Assembly (NCBI GenBank): GCA_030066015.1
Contig: JASJCL010000024.1
Span: 1-49,747, forward strand
From: Desulfosarcinaceae bacterium
GTDB taxonomy: Bacteria; Desulfobacterota; Desulfobacteria; Desulfobacterales; Desulfosarcinaceae
Length of the DNA stretch: 49,747 bases
Reading direction: 5' to 3'
The translations under genes were made by a program, and so were the position numbers. Below are positions 28,157 through 35,240 of this stretch, piece after piece (within the stretch, counting starts at the first letter, position 1; each line of letters opens with the position of its first letter). The notes under the pieces were generated by a model. It worked only from the letters and a program-made list of their open reading frames with translations. It had not been told where the DNA came from and did no database searches.

Positions 28157-28588
28157 ATGGCCACTTTCATTCAGGCGGCGAAGTCGTTTAAATATGCCGA
28201 CGGCAGCGATGTATACGTCGGCCCCGTGATCGTTTCGGAAGATTGCATCTACCTCACCTGCAAAAAGGTTATTGGCGTCGGTAATACCCTCCAACGCAAT
28301 TTGGGTGCTGCCGGCGCCGTCCTGTCAACGCTGGTCAAAAAGGAGGCCGACCCCTTGGCGTACGCGGTGCCCATACCGGAGTCGGTCTGCAAAGATCCTC
28401 ACTGGCCGGCACCGCCCGAATTGCCGTCGGCCATCATCATCCGCAAAGCGGATGCCGAGAAGATCGCCTATCCCTTCTGGGGTTCCCTTCGCGTGACGGT
28501 GAACGGCGTCGAATTCACTATTATGGCCGACTTCTTCAGCCGGAATAAAATCTTGCGACTATTCGCAGAGAACCACTGGCCCATGTGA
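28157..28588 (+). CDS. Unrecognised 143-residue protein
   Basis: I do not recognise this protein. It appears soluble, with alternating strand-like segments (DVYVGPVIVSEDCIYLTCKK and LRVTVNGVEFTIMADFF) and an invariant-looking aromatic C-terminus (ENHWPM). The pattern is compatible with a PH-like or other all-beta binding domain, but that is inference. AAAAAGGAG lies about 8 bases before the ATG at 28157; an in-frame upstream extension lacks such a site. It stands alone between two intergenic gaps. Confidence 0.6.
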   Translation: MATFIQAAKSFKYADGSDVYVGPVIVSEDCIYLTCKKVIGVGNTLQRNLGAAGAVLSTLVKKEADPLAYAVPIPESVCKDPHWPAPPELPSAIIIRKADAEKIAYPFWGSLRVTVNGVEFTIMADFFSRNKILRLFAENHWPM

Positions 28589-28852
28589 AGTGCCGCCATG
28601 CGCCGACACTGGTGACGGGACCGTGCCGGTAATCTTCGGTGGCGCTGAGACTTTCAGACCCCTGGCGTTCAGCAGCACCTGTGCATCGTCACAGGGGGCG
28701 AGGGGACCATGGCACGGGGCACGATCGTCACGGCGGCGGTGCGCCGGTTTCAGACATCGGGCAGGGACGCCTGACGGAATCCCAAACCGTCCAGAACAAT
28801 CCATGAACGTGCCGCTCGTGAAGTGGCACCAACTCCACAAGTGAGGTGATCT
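28589..28852. other. Intergenic region, no gene seen
   Basis: About 264 bases between two unrecognised genes. No convincing reading frame, hairpin or promoter pair is seen; a short plus-strand frame over this stretch lacks a ribosome binding site and family features. Confidence 0.3.
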
Positions 28853-29440
28853 ATGGGCGTTGCATGCAGTACCTATTGCCTGGATTGCAATATCGCGGCA
28901 CCGGAGATCGGGGATCAGGGCATGATGGGGCAGCCCAATCTGACGGATGAGAAGTTCGCCAACGAGGATTGGGGCATCACGACTTACAACTTCGGCTGGT
29001 TCCACGCAGGCCTCAAGGCCATATCGCTGAGGCCCTATACGGTGGAAGCCTACTGCGCTTTTCTGGAGGCGCATCAGGGCCACCGTGTGGAGCTGAGCAC
29101 CGATCATGACGACGAAAGCCCCCATCTCGACTGGGACCAACTGGAACGCTACCCTTTTGATGGCGACGGTTTTGTGCGGGCCTACTACGAGTTGACGTGT
29201 CCGCAGACTGGAGAGACGGTCACCACCTCCTACAAGGAGAATTTCAAAATCTTCGAAGCGCGGACCTTGACCTCGGCGGAGATCGCGCTCGCGCTCTCCA
29301 AGCTCATCGACAGCCCGGATTGTGCCGACGCCTTCCACAACCCGCCCGCCTGCGTGGATCCCTACGATGACCTGGGCCGCATCGGTGCTTTTCTGAAGGC
29401 TCACCAGGATCAGCCAATCGTGGCACGGCTGGTCACCTGA
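28853..29440 (+). CDS. Unrecognised acidic 195-residue protein
   Basis: A soluble, acidic protein with no family I recognise. Its N-terminus has three cysteines (ACSTYCLDC), an arrangement that could bind metal, although the rest looks like an all-alpha or mixed fold with aromatic-rich segments (TYNFGWFHAGLKAISLRPY; YELTCPQTGETVTTSYKENF). The C-terminus is LKAHQDQPIVARLVT. GAGGTGA precedes the ATG at 28853. A tiny ORF with its own ribosome binding site follows after 23 bases. Confidence 0.6.
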   Translation: MGVACSTYCLDCNIAAPEIGDQGMMGQPNLTDEKFANEDWGITTYNFGWFHAGLKAISLRPYTVEAYCAFLEAHQGHRVELSTDHDDESPHLDWDQLERYPFDGDGFVRAYYELTCPQTGETVTTSYKENFKIFEARTLTSAEIALALSKLIDSPDCADAFHNPPACVDPYDDLGRIGAFLKAHQDQPIVARLVT

Positions 29441-29463
29441 GCCCACCCCACAAGGAGAATCGA

Positions 29464-29538
29464 ATGACCGACACCGGCATGAAAGCGGACAGGCTGGAAT
29501 CCGGCGAAGCGGTCCAGCGAGCGCCCAAGCAGCCCTAA
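29464..29538 (+). CDS. Possible 24-residue leader or gene remnant
   Basis: ATG at 29464 is preceded by AAGGAGA at correct spacing and opens a 24-codon frame (MTDTGMKADRLESGEAVQRA...) ending in TAA. A strong ribosome binding site with such a short product suggests a leader peptide, a toxin-antitoxin-like small protein, or the start of a deleted gene. Two hairpins lie just downstream. No family match can be judged at this length. Confidence 0.35.
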   Translation: MTDTGMKADRLESGEAVQRAPKQP

Positions 29539-29573
29539 TGTCGCCCGCCGCTCTGTCCGCTTGCTGTAAATTC

Positions 29574-29600
29574 CTTCAGACGTGCTTAAATTTTCTGAAG
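29574..29600. promoter_or_regulatory. Inverted repeat, possible operator
   Basis: Perfect 7-base arms CTTCAGA and TCTGAAG are separated by 13 AT-rich bases. The whole unit is AT-rich compared with its surroundings and lies upstream of the DinB-like gene, where a repressor could bind. It could equally form a weak hairpin in the transcript. Confidence 0.35.
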
Positions 29601-29607
29601 TGAGGGC

Positions 29608-29638
29608 ACCGCCAGCGCCACGTTGCGGCGCTGGCGGT
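29608..29638. terminator. Strong GC-rich hairpin upstream of DinB-like gene
   Basis: Perfect 12-base arms ACCGCCAGCGCC/GGCGCTGGCGGT around a 7-base loop. No T run follows on either side, so it is not a textbook intrinsic terminator. It ends 36 bases before the DinB-like start and could end the upstream transcript or protect or control the downstream mRNA. Confidence 0.45.
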
Positions 29639-29673
29639 AACCGCTTAGCAATGCTAACCAGGAGGAGGGGACC

Positions 29674-30150
29674 ATGGGCGACAGACGCGAAGAGCTGGCG
29701 GCACGGATCGAGGCATTCGCCGGAGACGTAATCGATTATACGGCGGCGTTGACGGCCGAAGAGTGGCGTAAAACCTGCGAATGGGAAGAGTGGTCGGCGG
29801 GCGTCACTGCCCGCCATATCGGCAACCATCTGGGCATTTTCGAGCTTGCCGCCATGATCGTTCGGGGGGAGCCTTTGCCCCAGTGGACCATGGACGATAT
29901 CAACGCCATGTCCAATCAGGACAGCCAAGCGCATGCCGACTGTACCCAAGCGGAGGCCCTCGAATTGCTGCAGCGCAACCGGGACGGCATGACGCGCTTC
30001 CTCCGCGGGCTGGAAGATACCGATCTGGACCGCAAGGGCAGCATGCCGGCCTTCGGCGGGGAGGTGACCGTGGCGCAGTTGATCGACTTCGTCGTCTTCC
30101 AGAGCGCTGCCCAGCACCTCGAGAGTATCAAAGCGGCGGTCGCCGGATAA
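29674..30150 (+). CDS. DinB-like / mycothiol-dependent maleylpyruvate isomerase-fold protein
   Basis: A 158-residue four-helix-bundle protein of the DinB/MDMPI superfamily. EWSAGVTARHIGNHLGIFEL contains the first metal-ligand histidine, and VFQSAAQHLESIKAAV the last. These proteins often use three histidines to bind a metal and perform thiol-dependent transfers; the reaction here is unknown. AGGAGGAGGGG lies before the ATG at 29674. The last 23 bases overlap the convergent metallo-hydrolase gene. Confidence 0.8.
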   Translation: MGDRREELAARIEAFAGDVIDYTAALTAEEWRKTCEWEEWSAGVTARHIGNHLGIFELAAMIVRGEPLPQWTMDDINAMSNQDSQAHADCTQAEALELLQRNRDGMTRFLRGLEDTDLDRKGSMPAFGGEVTVAQLIDFVVFQSAAQHLESIKAAVAG

Positions 30151-30886
30151 CATCGCCATCGGCGGGGATCATCAGCCGAGTGGCGTCGATGCCGGCATCC
30201 GCCGCCCTGCGTCGCAGGTCTGCGCGCGTCACCGGGCAGTGGTCCAGGGATTCGAGATGGATGGCCACTACCACGGCCTGGGGTGCGGCGCGAACCACGG
30301 CCAGGGTCTCCTCGGCATCCATGATGATGGGATCGAACCCGGGCAGGGTGGCCCCGCCGCTGTGGGTGACGATCACCTCAGGCGCATGCGCCGCGATGGC
30401 CGTTTGCACCGCCCCACACCAGACGCTGTCTCCCACCCAATAAAGGGTCGGCTCTTGTGCCGCCTGAAGAATGAAACCGGATACGGGCCCCATTCGATCA
30501 CCGATCTGGCCGCGGCCATGGGCTCCCACGATACGCGTGAAGGTGATCGGCCCCCATGTCAGCCGGTCCTCGATGGCCGTAACCGTTTTGAAACCGTGGC
30601 GTCGCAACGTGTCCGCATCACCGGGCTGACAGAAAATGGGCAGCACTTTGGGAATCAGCTCCAGGGCCGCCGGGTCGATGTGATCGGGGTGATCGTGACT
30701 GATCAGCACCGCCGCTAGGTCGGCAAGGACCTCCGCCACAGGCAGGGGCAGCGGCGCCGTCGGATTGCGGGCGATGCCGGCAAAACCGTCGTAGGCGCCC
30801 ACGGATGCGAGCATGGGGTCGGTGAGCAGGGTGCACCCCGCGAATTGGAGCTTCATGGTGGCGTTGCGAATCAATTGGAGTTGCAT
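30128..30886 (-). CDS. Metallo-beta-lactamase-fold hydrolase, UlaG/YcjY-like
   Basis: A 252-residue MBL-fold protein. RNATMKLQFAGCTLLTDPML at the start, the metal motif ISHDHPDHID, then GAHGRGQIG, LYWVGDSVWCG and a late AIHLESLDHC supply the usual two-metal site. The short form with no oxidoreductase partner resembles UlaG-like lactonases and related hydrolases. TTAAGGAG precedes the ATG at 30886; a 39-residue in-frame extension is rejected. It is leftward in an otherwise rightward block and its 3' end overlaps the DinB-like gene. Confidence 0.9.
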   Translation of the reverse strand: MQLQLIRNATMKLQFAGCTLLTDPMLASVGAYDGFAGIARNPTAPLPLPVAEVLADLAAVLISHDHPDHIDPAALELIPKVLPIFCQPGDADTLRRHGFKTVTAIEDRLTWGPITFTRIVGAHGRGQIGDRMGPVSGFILQAAQEPTLYWVGDSVWCGAVQTAIAAHAPEVIVTHSGGATLPGFDPIIMDAEETLAVVRAAPQAVVVAIHLESLDHCPVTRADLRRRAADAGIDATRLMIPADGDVIRRPPL

Positions 30887-30989
30887 GCGGTTCTCCTTAA
30901 TGTAGGCACCATGTCCGATCGTGACGCCACCTTGCCGGGAACCATTATGGTGTCGCCACTTCGAATCCGCCGTCGGCCCAATTTGGGAT

Positions 30990-31019
30990 TGGACACATCT
31001 CAATCAAGGCGGGTATAAT
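30990..31019 (+). promoter_or_regulatory. Sigma-70-type promoter for the PAS protein
   Basis: TGGACA (30990-30995) and a perfect TATAAT (31014-31019) are 18 bases apart. It lies upstream of the PAS-protein gene, in the space divergent from the metallo-hydrolase. The predicted leader is about 100 bases. A start codon overlapping the -10 box (ATG 31018) is therefore unlikely. Confidence 0.6.
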
Positions 31020-31134
31020 GGGTCCGTTTGCAGATCTTCCCCATCGCAGTGATGCCCGGCCCGGACGATCGCCGCTACAGCGATACCACCCCTGTTGGAC
31101 AGCAGTTGCGAGGCCCTCGAAACGGATGGTTCCC

Positions 31135-31854
31135 ATGTTCAAATGGCGCCTGGTACATACGGACAAGTTGGCCGAGATGGCGGCGCGCATCGCCACGCTG
31201 GAGCAGGAGGTGCATACCGCCCGTCAGCACAAGAGCGCGCTGAGACAGAATATGCGGCTCCTGGACGTCCTGCTCAACACCATTCCCGATCCGGTCTTTT
31301 TTCAGGATGTGGATGGGGTCCTGCAGGGCTGCAATCTATCTTTCGCCGACAATGTCGTCGGTCATCCCCGCGGCAAGATCCTCGGTAAGCCCCTCAGCGA
31401 ACTGCAAACCCGCTCCCGTCGGCGGTTGCCCGGGGATCTTTTCAAGCCGCTCAATACGACTTCCGCCAGCGCCGAGGTCGTGCAGACCGAGGTGGCACTG
31501 AAATGCGCCGACGACCGTGAACACGCCTTCATCGTCAGCAAAGCCGCCATCACGGCATCGGATGGCGAAGTGTCCGGCGCCGTTGGCCTTATGCTGGACA
31601 TCACCGACCGCAAGCGTTCCGAAGCGGAGAAGGAGGGCCTGATCAAGGAGTTGAAAGCGGCGCTTGCCACCGTCAAGACGCTGCGGGGATTGTTGCCGGT
31701 ATGCTCCTTTTGCAAGAAGATTCGCAACGATCAGGGCTATTGGCAACAATTGGAGGCCTATATTCAGGAGCACAGCGAAGCGGTTTTCAGCCACAGTATC
31801 TGCCGGGAATGCGCCAAAATTCACTATCCCGAATTAAACTTTGGCGGCGGCTGA
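31135..31854 (+). CDS. PAS protein with C-terminal CxxC-CxxC domain
   Basis: A 239-residue cytoplasmic sensor-like protein. A short coiled coil (about 10-40) precedes a PAS domain (about 45-165; LLDVLLNTIPDPVFFQDVDG...VGLMLDITDRKRSEAE). After a helix comes LRGLLPVCSFCKKIRNDQGYW... and HSICRECAKIHYPEL, a four-cysteine module that terminates many deltaproteobacterial response regulators and PAS proteins; it may bind zinc. No kinase or output domain is present. The start is uncertain among ATGs at 31126 and 31135; the in-frame ATG at 31018 overlaps a -10 box. Confidence 0.78.
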   Translation: MFKWRLVHTDKLAEMAARIATLEQEVHTARQHKSALRQNMRLLDVLLNTIPDPVFFQDVDGVLQGCNLSFADNVVGHPRGKILGKPLSELQTRSRRRLPGDLFKPLNTTSASAEVVQTEVALKCADDREHAFIVSKAAITASDGEVSGAVGLMLDITDRKRSEAEKEGLIKELKAALATVKTLRGLLPVCSFCKKIRNDQGYWQQLEAYIQEHSEAVFSHSICRECAKIHYPELNFGGG

Positions 31855-31954
31855 TCGTCTGTACACCGCTCTCTCGAAGTTCTCGCAATCCCCCAACCTG
31901 CCGTCTCGACCCAGGCAGCATCCTTTCGAGGCAGGCGACTCGATTCGAGGCAGG

Positions 31955-32329
31955 TTACTCGGTCAGTTTGGCAATGAGGATTTTCAGTCTTCTCTTCTGG
32001 TCTCGCGTCAGTTTGCCGAAGCGGACACTCTGTCGTTTGACGGTTTTGCGCTTCGTCAGGATCTCGCCAGACGCTTGATCGGATACGGCCTTAAACGGCA
32101 CATTGCGCAGACAGAGTTTGTTGCGGTTGAATATGGAGAGATTGTAGGATCCTCTTTCGATCTGCATGCCCCTGTCGACATAGTAGAAGGACAGGCCTCC
32201 CATGCTGAGGGTATCGATCTGATTCATGCTCATGGAGCGGTCATACACCACGCAGAGCCCCTCCTTGGCCTTGTAGCGCTTGTTTCGGCGCAGCTGTAAC
32301 ATAAGCAATCGTTTCAGCGCTGCCAGCAT
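31955..32329 (-). CDS. PilZ-like domain protein
   Basis: A 124-residue basic protein that resembles a small PilZ domain: RRNKRYKAKEGLCVVY near the start carries the RxxxR type segment, and DTLSMGGLSFYYVD corresponds to the D/NxSxxG motif. PilZ domains bind cyclic di-GMP. The C-terminus is very basic (KRKTVKRQSVRFGKLTRDQKRR). The ATG at 32329 has GGAGG 6 bases upstream; a GTG two codons earlier is in frame. It converges with the PAS protein. Together with the HD-GYP regulator it hints at cyclic di-GMP signalling in this organism. Confidence 0.68.
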   Translation of the reverse strand: MLAALKRLLMLQLRRNKRYKAKEGLCVVYDRSMSMNQIDTLSMGGLSFYYVDRGMQIERGSYNLSIFNRNKLCLRNVPFKAVSDQASGEILTKRKTVKRQSVRFGKLTRDQKRRLKILIAKLTE

Positions 32330-32390
32330 CCTCACCCTCCACCGGTCTGCTTACTATGGTAGGGATCGCTCGAATCCAGCAGGAATTATA

Positions 32391-32696
32391 TCATCCGACC
32401 AGCAGATCGATCAATTCACCCACGGTGTGTTTCTCCTCCAGCGGGTGGCGCAGGTGCTGCTGGGGGTGGAGCTCGTAGCGGTTGCGCCGCCCCTCCCGGA
32501 TGCGGGTGAGGATACCGCCGCGCTCCAGCTCTGCCACGATGCGCTGAGCGGCCCGCTCGGTGATACCCACCCGTTCGGCGATATCCCTTAGCCGGGCGGT
32601 TGAATCCAATGCCAAACAGAAGAGCACATGGCCGTAGTTGCTGAAAAACGTCCAGTCGCCGCCTGTGCCTTTCTTACGGGGGTGTTGTTTCGCCAT
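32391..32696 (-). CDS. Small winged-helix regulator
   Basis: A 101-residue DNA-binding protein. DWTFFSNYGHVLFCLALDSTARLRDIAERVGITERAAQRIVAELERGG read in two stretches is a MarR/GntR-like winged helix, and GRRNRYELHP is the wing. The rest (EEKHTVGELIDLLVG) may dimerise. An AAGGAGGT is ideally placed before the ATG at 32696. It is divergent from the DUF2333 gene over an AT-rich region with repeated ACGAA/TTCGT elements, a likely autoregulated control point for that run. Confidence 0.85.
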   Translation of the reverse strand: MAKQHPRKKGTGGDWTFFSNYGHVLFCLALDSTARLRDIAERVGITERAAQRIVAELERGGILTRIREGRRNRYELHPQQHLRHPLEEKHTVGELIDLLVG

Positions 32697-32875
32697 GTCG
32701 ACCTCCTTGACACCGATCAAAGACAACTTACATTTGGCTTGGATTGAATAACGAAATTAAATTCGTGTTTTTTAATTCGTCAAATACATTTCAACAATAA
32801 GGTCGTTTTCCGACGAATTCAAGTCGCAAATTTTTATCATCGTATTCTGGCTGGCCTCGCATCAAGGAGGTGGAT
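32697..32875. promoter_or_regulatory. AT-rich divergent control region with ACGAA/TTCGT half-sites
   Basis: Unlike its GC-rich surroundings this 180-base region is AT-rich. It has a near-perfect 16-base palindrome ACGAAATTAAATTCGT (32751-32766), a second TTCGT (32776-32780), and a further ACGAA (32813-32817), so four half-sites within 67 bases. A TATCAT (32835-32840) could be the -10 of the DUF2333 gene. The encoded winged-helix protein is the obvious candidate binder. Confidence 0.5.
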
Positions 32876-33952
32876 ATGACCGCATACACGACAGAGCGTA
32901 ACGACACGCCGTTGCCCGAAACGCCTCTTAAAGAGGAGGAGCACCTCATCCTGGACAACGTGGAGCGTCTGTGGACTTTCCGCAAGATTATCCTTGGGTT
33001 GGTGGCTGCCACCGTCATTCTCTGCGCACTGGTCATGTTCGCCTGGAGTCGTCAGCCCAGAGTCTTTGACGTCATGGAGATGGTGGCCGAGCGAACCGGA
33101 CTGGCGCCCGAGGAGACCGGCGCCGGCGTGGCCACCACCGTCGCCGTCATCGGTACCGCCGAAGTGTTGCTCAAAAAGCAGGGGGGCTACCTGCGCAATG
33201 ACCGCTTCCCGCCCGGATGGTTTCTGGACAACATTCCCAGCTGGGAGTTCGGCGTCGTGACGGAACTGCGCGACGCCGTTCGCACCATGCGCAACGACTT
33301 CGGGCGGGCCCAGTCCCAATCGGTGGAGGACCCGGATTTGATGCTGGCCGAGGCGCAGTTCTTCTTCGATGACAACAGCTGGATCCTGCCCGCCACAGAG
33401 GGTGAATACCGCAAGGGCATCGTCGCCATGGAGCGCTACCTCCAGCGGTTGACGGACGATGTGCCCAGTGACGGCCTTTTTTTCGCGCGTTCCGACAACC
33501 TGCAGATCTATCTCGCCGTGGTGGAGAAACGGCTGGGCAATTTTGCCCAGCGGCTGAGCAGCAGTGTTCGGGGACTGCGGTTTCAGGACGACCCCACCAA
33601 CATCGCCCGCATTCGAGACTCACTGCTGCGGTCGGGTGAACTGCAACAACGGACTCCCTGGTTGGAAGTGGACAACGTCTTCTTCGAGGCGCGCGGTTAC
33701 GTGTGGGCCCTTTTCCATACCCTGCAGGGCATCGAGAAGGATTTTCACGACATCCTCGTCTCGCGCAGCGCACTGGGTCAGCTGCACCGCATCCTGCACA
33801 AATTGGAACTGGCCCTCACGCCGGTCTTCAGCCCCGTCATTCTGAACCGCAGCGGCTTCGGCATCTTCACCAACCATTCGCTGGTGCTGGCCTCCTATGT
33901 TTCACGGGCCAATTCGGCCATCATCGATCTGCGCCTGCTGCTGTCCGAGTAG
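32876..33952 (+). CDS. DUF2333 family protein
   Basis: A 358-residue protein matching DUF2333. One membrane anchor (ILGLVAATVILCALVMFAW, about 40-58) follows a short cytoplasmic tail, and the rest faces the periplasm. The characteristic GGYLRNDRFPPGWFLDNIPSWEFG and the C-terminal NRSGFGIFTNHSLVLASYVSRANSAIIDL are visible. The family function is unknown. The ATG at 32876 has AAGGAGG six bases upstream; a GTG two codons earlier is in frame. It leads the run DUF2333, PsiE-like, DUF2062, USP and mrp. Confidence 0.85.
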   Translation: MTAYTTERNDTPLPETPLKEEEHLILDNVERLWTFRKIILGLVAATVILCALVMFAWSRQPRVFDVMEMVAERTGLAPEETGAGVATTVAVIGTAEVLLKKQGGYLRNDRFPPGWFLDNIPSWEFGVVTELRDAVRTMRNDFGRAQSQSVEDPDLMLAEAQFFFDDNSWILPATEGEYRKGIVAMERYLQRLTDDVPSDGLFFARSDNLQIYLAVVEKRLGNFAQRLSSSVRGLRFQDDPTNIARIRDSLLRSGELQQRTPWLEVDNVFFEARGYVWALFHTLQGIEKDFHDILVSRSALGQLHRILHKLELALTPVFSPVILNRSGFGIFTNHSLVLASYVSRANSAIIDLRLLLSE

Positions 33953-33989
33953 GGCGACAGGGAATCTCCCCGAACCAAAGGAAGAATCT

Positions 33990-34466
33990 ATGCGAACGGA
34001 AACGGATCCGCTCAATACCTGTGATTACTGCCATGAAGAGTTGCCGGTGCTGCATGAAGACTCCCTGTTGCGATGGCTGCACAGCATCATTCGCTTCGCG
34101 GTGCGTATCCTGGCCGTCCTCATGGTGCTGGTCATCATCTGGGGGATCGGCGACGTCATCTACGTGCTGTACAAGCGACTGGCCCAGCCGCCCGTCCTCC
34201 TGCTCAACATCAGCGATATTCTCGCCACTTTCGGGGCCTTTCTGGCGGTTCTGATCGCCATCGAGATTTTCATCAACATCCGCCTCTATCTGGGCACCGG
34301 CGTCATTCCGGTGAAACTGGTGGTGGCCACCGCCCTGATGGCCATCGCCCGCAAGGTGATCGTCCTGGATCTGGACCACATCACCCCGGATTACGTCATG
34401 GCCATCGCCGCCGTGGTGCTCTCCCTCGGGGTGAGCTATTGGCTGGTGTCGCATCGAACCCAATGA
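33990..34466 (+). CDS. PsiE-like membrane protein
   Basis: A 158-residue protein of the phosphate-starvation-inducible PsiE family (COG3431 type). It has about four membrane segments, including AVRILAVLMVLVIIWGIGDV, ILATFGAFLAVLIAIEIFI and a late AIAAVVLSLGVSYWLV, with the conserved IEIFINIRLYLG and ARKVIVLD. The cytoplasmic N-terminus has a CDYC pair. The family function is unknown. AAAGGAAG lies before the ATG at 33990. 37 bases separate it from DUF2333 and 36 from DUF2062, so one operon is likely. Confidence 0.82.
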   Translation: MRTETDPLNTCDYCHEELPVLHEDSLLRWLHSIIRFAVRILAVLMVLVIIWGIGDVIYVLYKRLAQPPVLLLNISDILATFGAFLAVLIAIEIFINIRLYLGTGVIPVKLVVATALMAIARKVIVLDLDHITPDYVMAIAAVVLSLGVSYWLVSHRTQ

Positions 34467-34502
34467 CCGGCCCCTTTAGCGGGACCGCCGAGAGGAGACC
34501 AA

Positions 34503-35240
34503 ATGGCGACCTCCATCAAGGAACGGCTCAAGCACAGCATGGGCATTCTCTATCGTCGGTTCTTAAAACTGCGCGGAGACCCCCATGCCATCGCCATGGG
34601 GCTGGCATTTGGTGTCTTCGTCGGCCTGACGCCTTTGATGGGCCTCCACTCGGTGATCGCCGTGGCGGGGGCCGCCCTGCTCAAGTGGAGCAAGATCGCT
34701 GCCCTCATCGGCGTCTTCGTGACCAATCCGGTGACGGCGCCCCTCATCTATCCGCTGACCTATACGCTGGGTGCGACCATCTTGGGCAATCCCGTGACGA
34801 TCGCAAGCTCCGGCGGCTTGGACCTGGGCGATCTCGTGCACAGCTCGCCACAGGTGCTGTCCAATCTCTTCGTGGGAGGCGCCATCGTCGGCCTGGCCGG
34901 CGGCGCCGTCAGCTACGTCATCGCCCTGCGGACCATCCGGCGCTATCGCCACCGACGTCGGCGCCGGGCGGAAGGTGATGCACCCTTCGCGGCGGTGCGC
35001 AAACGCCTGCGGCGGGTGGCCCGTCGGCAGCGGCGCAGGGCGCAGCGGCGAGAGAAGCACAAGCAGGCCCGATCTAATCCGCTCCGCCACGGCCGGCGAT
35101 CCCGGCGCCATCGCCGGACGACCATGCGGCTGCGGCTGCCCGAGAATCGTCGCCACCGCCAGCGCCAGCCCGCTGCAATTGCCATCCGCCCCCGGGCCAT
35201 ACCGGTGGCGACGACAACACACGTATGGAGGTTGCCATGA
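34503..35240 (+). CDS. DUF2062 membrane protein with a long Arg-rich tail
   Basis: A 245-residue protein. Residues about 1-155 match DUF2062 (RRFLKLRGDPHAIAMGLAFGVFVGLTPLMG...FVTNPVTAPLIYPLTY) with three to four membrane segments. From about residue 156 the protein ends in some 85 residues dominated by Arg, with Lys, His and Pro (RRVARRQRRRAQRREKHKQ..., then RRHRQRQP). Normal family members stop soon after the last helix. The tail keeps frame to a stop overlapping the next gene (ATGA at 35237). It could be a nucleic-acid- or anion-binding tail, or former noncoding DNA read through. GAGGAGA precedes the ATG. Confidence 0.82.
   Translation: MATSIKERLKHSMGILYRRFLKLRGDPHAIAMGLAFGVFVGLTPLMGLHSVIAVAGAALLKWSKIAALIGVFVTNPVTAPLIYPLTYTLGATILGNPVTIASSGGLDLGDLVHSSPQVLSNLFVGGAIVGLAGGAVSYVIALRTIRRYRHRRRRRAEGDAPFAAVRKRLRRVARRQRRRAQRREKHKQARSNPLRHGRRSRRHRRTTMRLRLPENRRHRQRQPAAIAIRPRAIPVATTTHVWRLP

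Noticed and set aside
29574-29638. Part of a CRISPR or transposon end
   Set aside because: Only single inverted repeats occur, with no regular direct repeats, target duplication or transposase nearby.
31018-31134. N-terminal extension of the PAS protein from the ATG at 31018
   Set aside because: That ATG overlaps a perfect -10 box, and the extra residues do not look like protein of this family.
16387-31854. Integron-type cassette array
   Set aside because: The run of small same-direction genes suggested it, but spacers vary from 4 to 400 bases, some genes overlap, and I found no paired RYYYAAC/GTTRRRY core sites or integrase.
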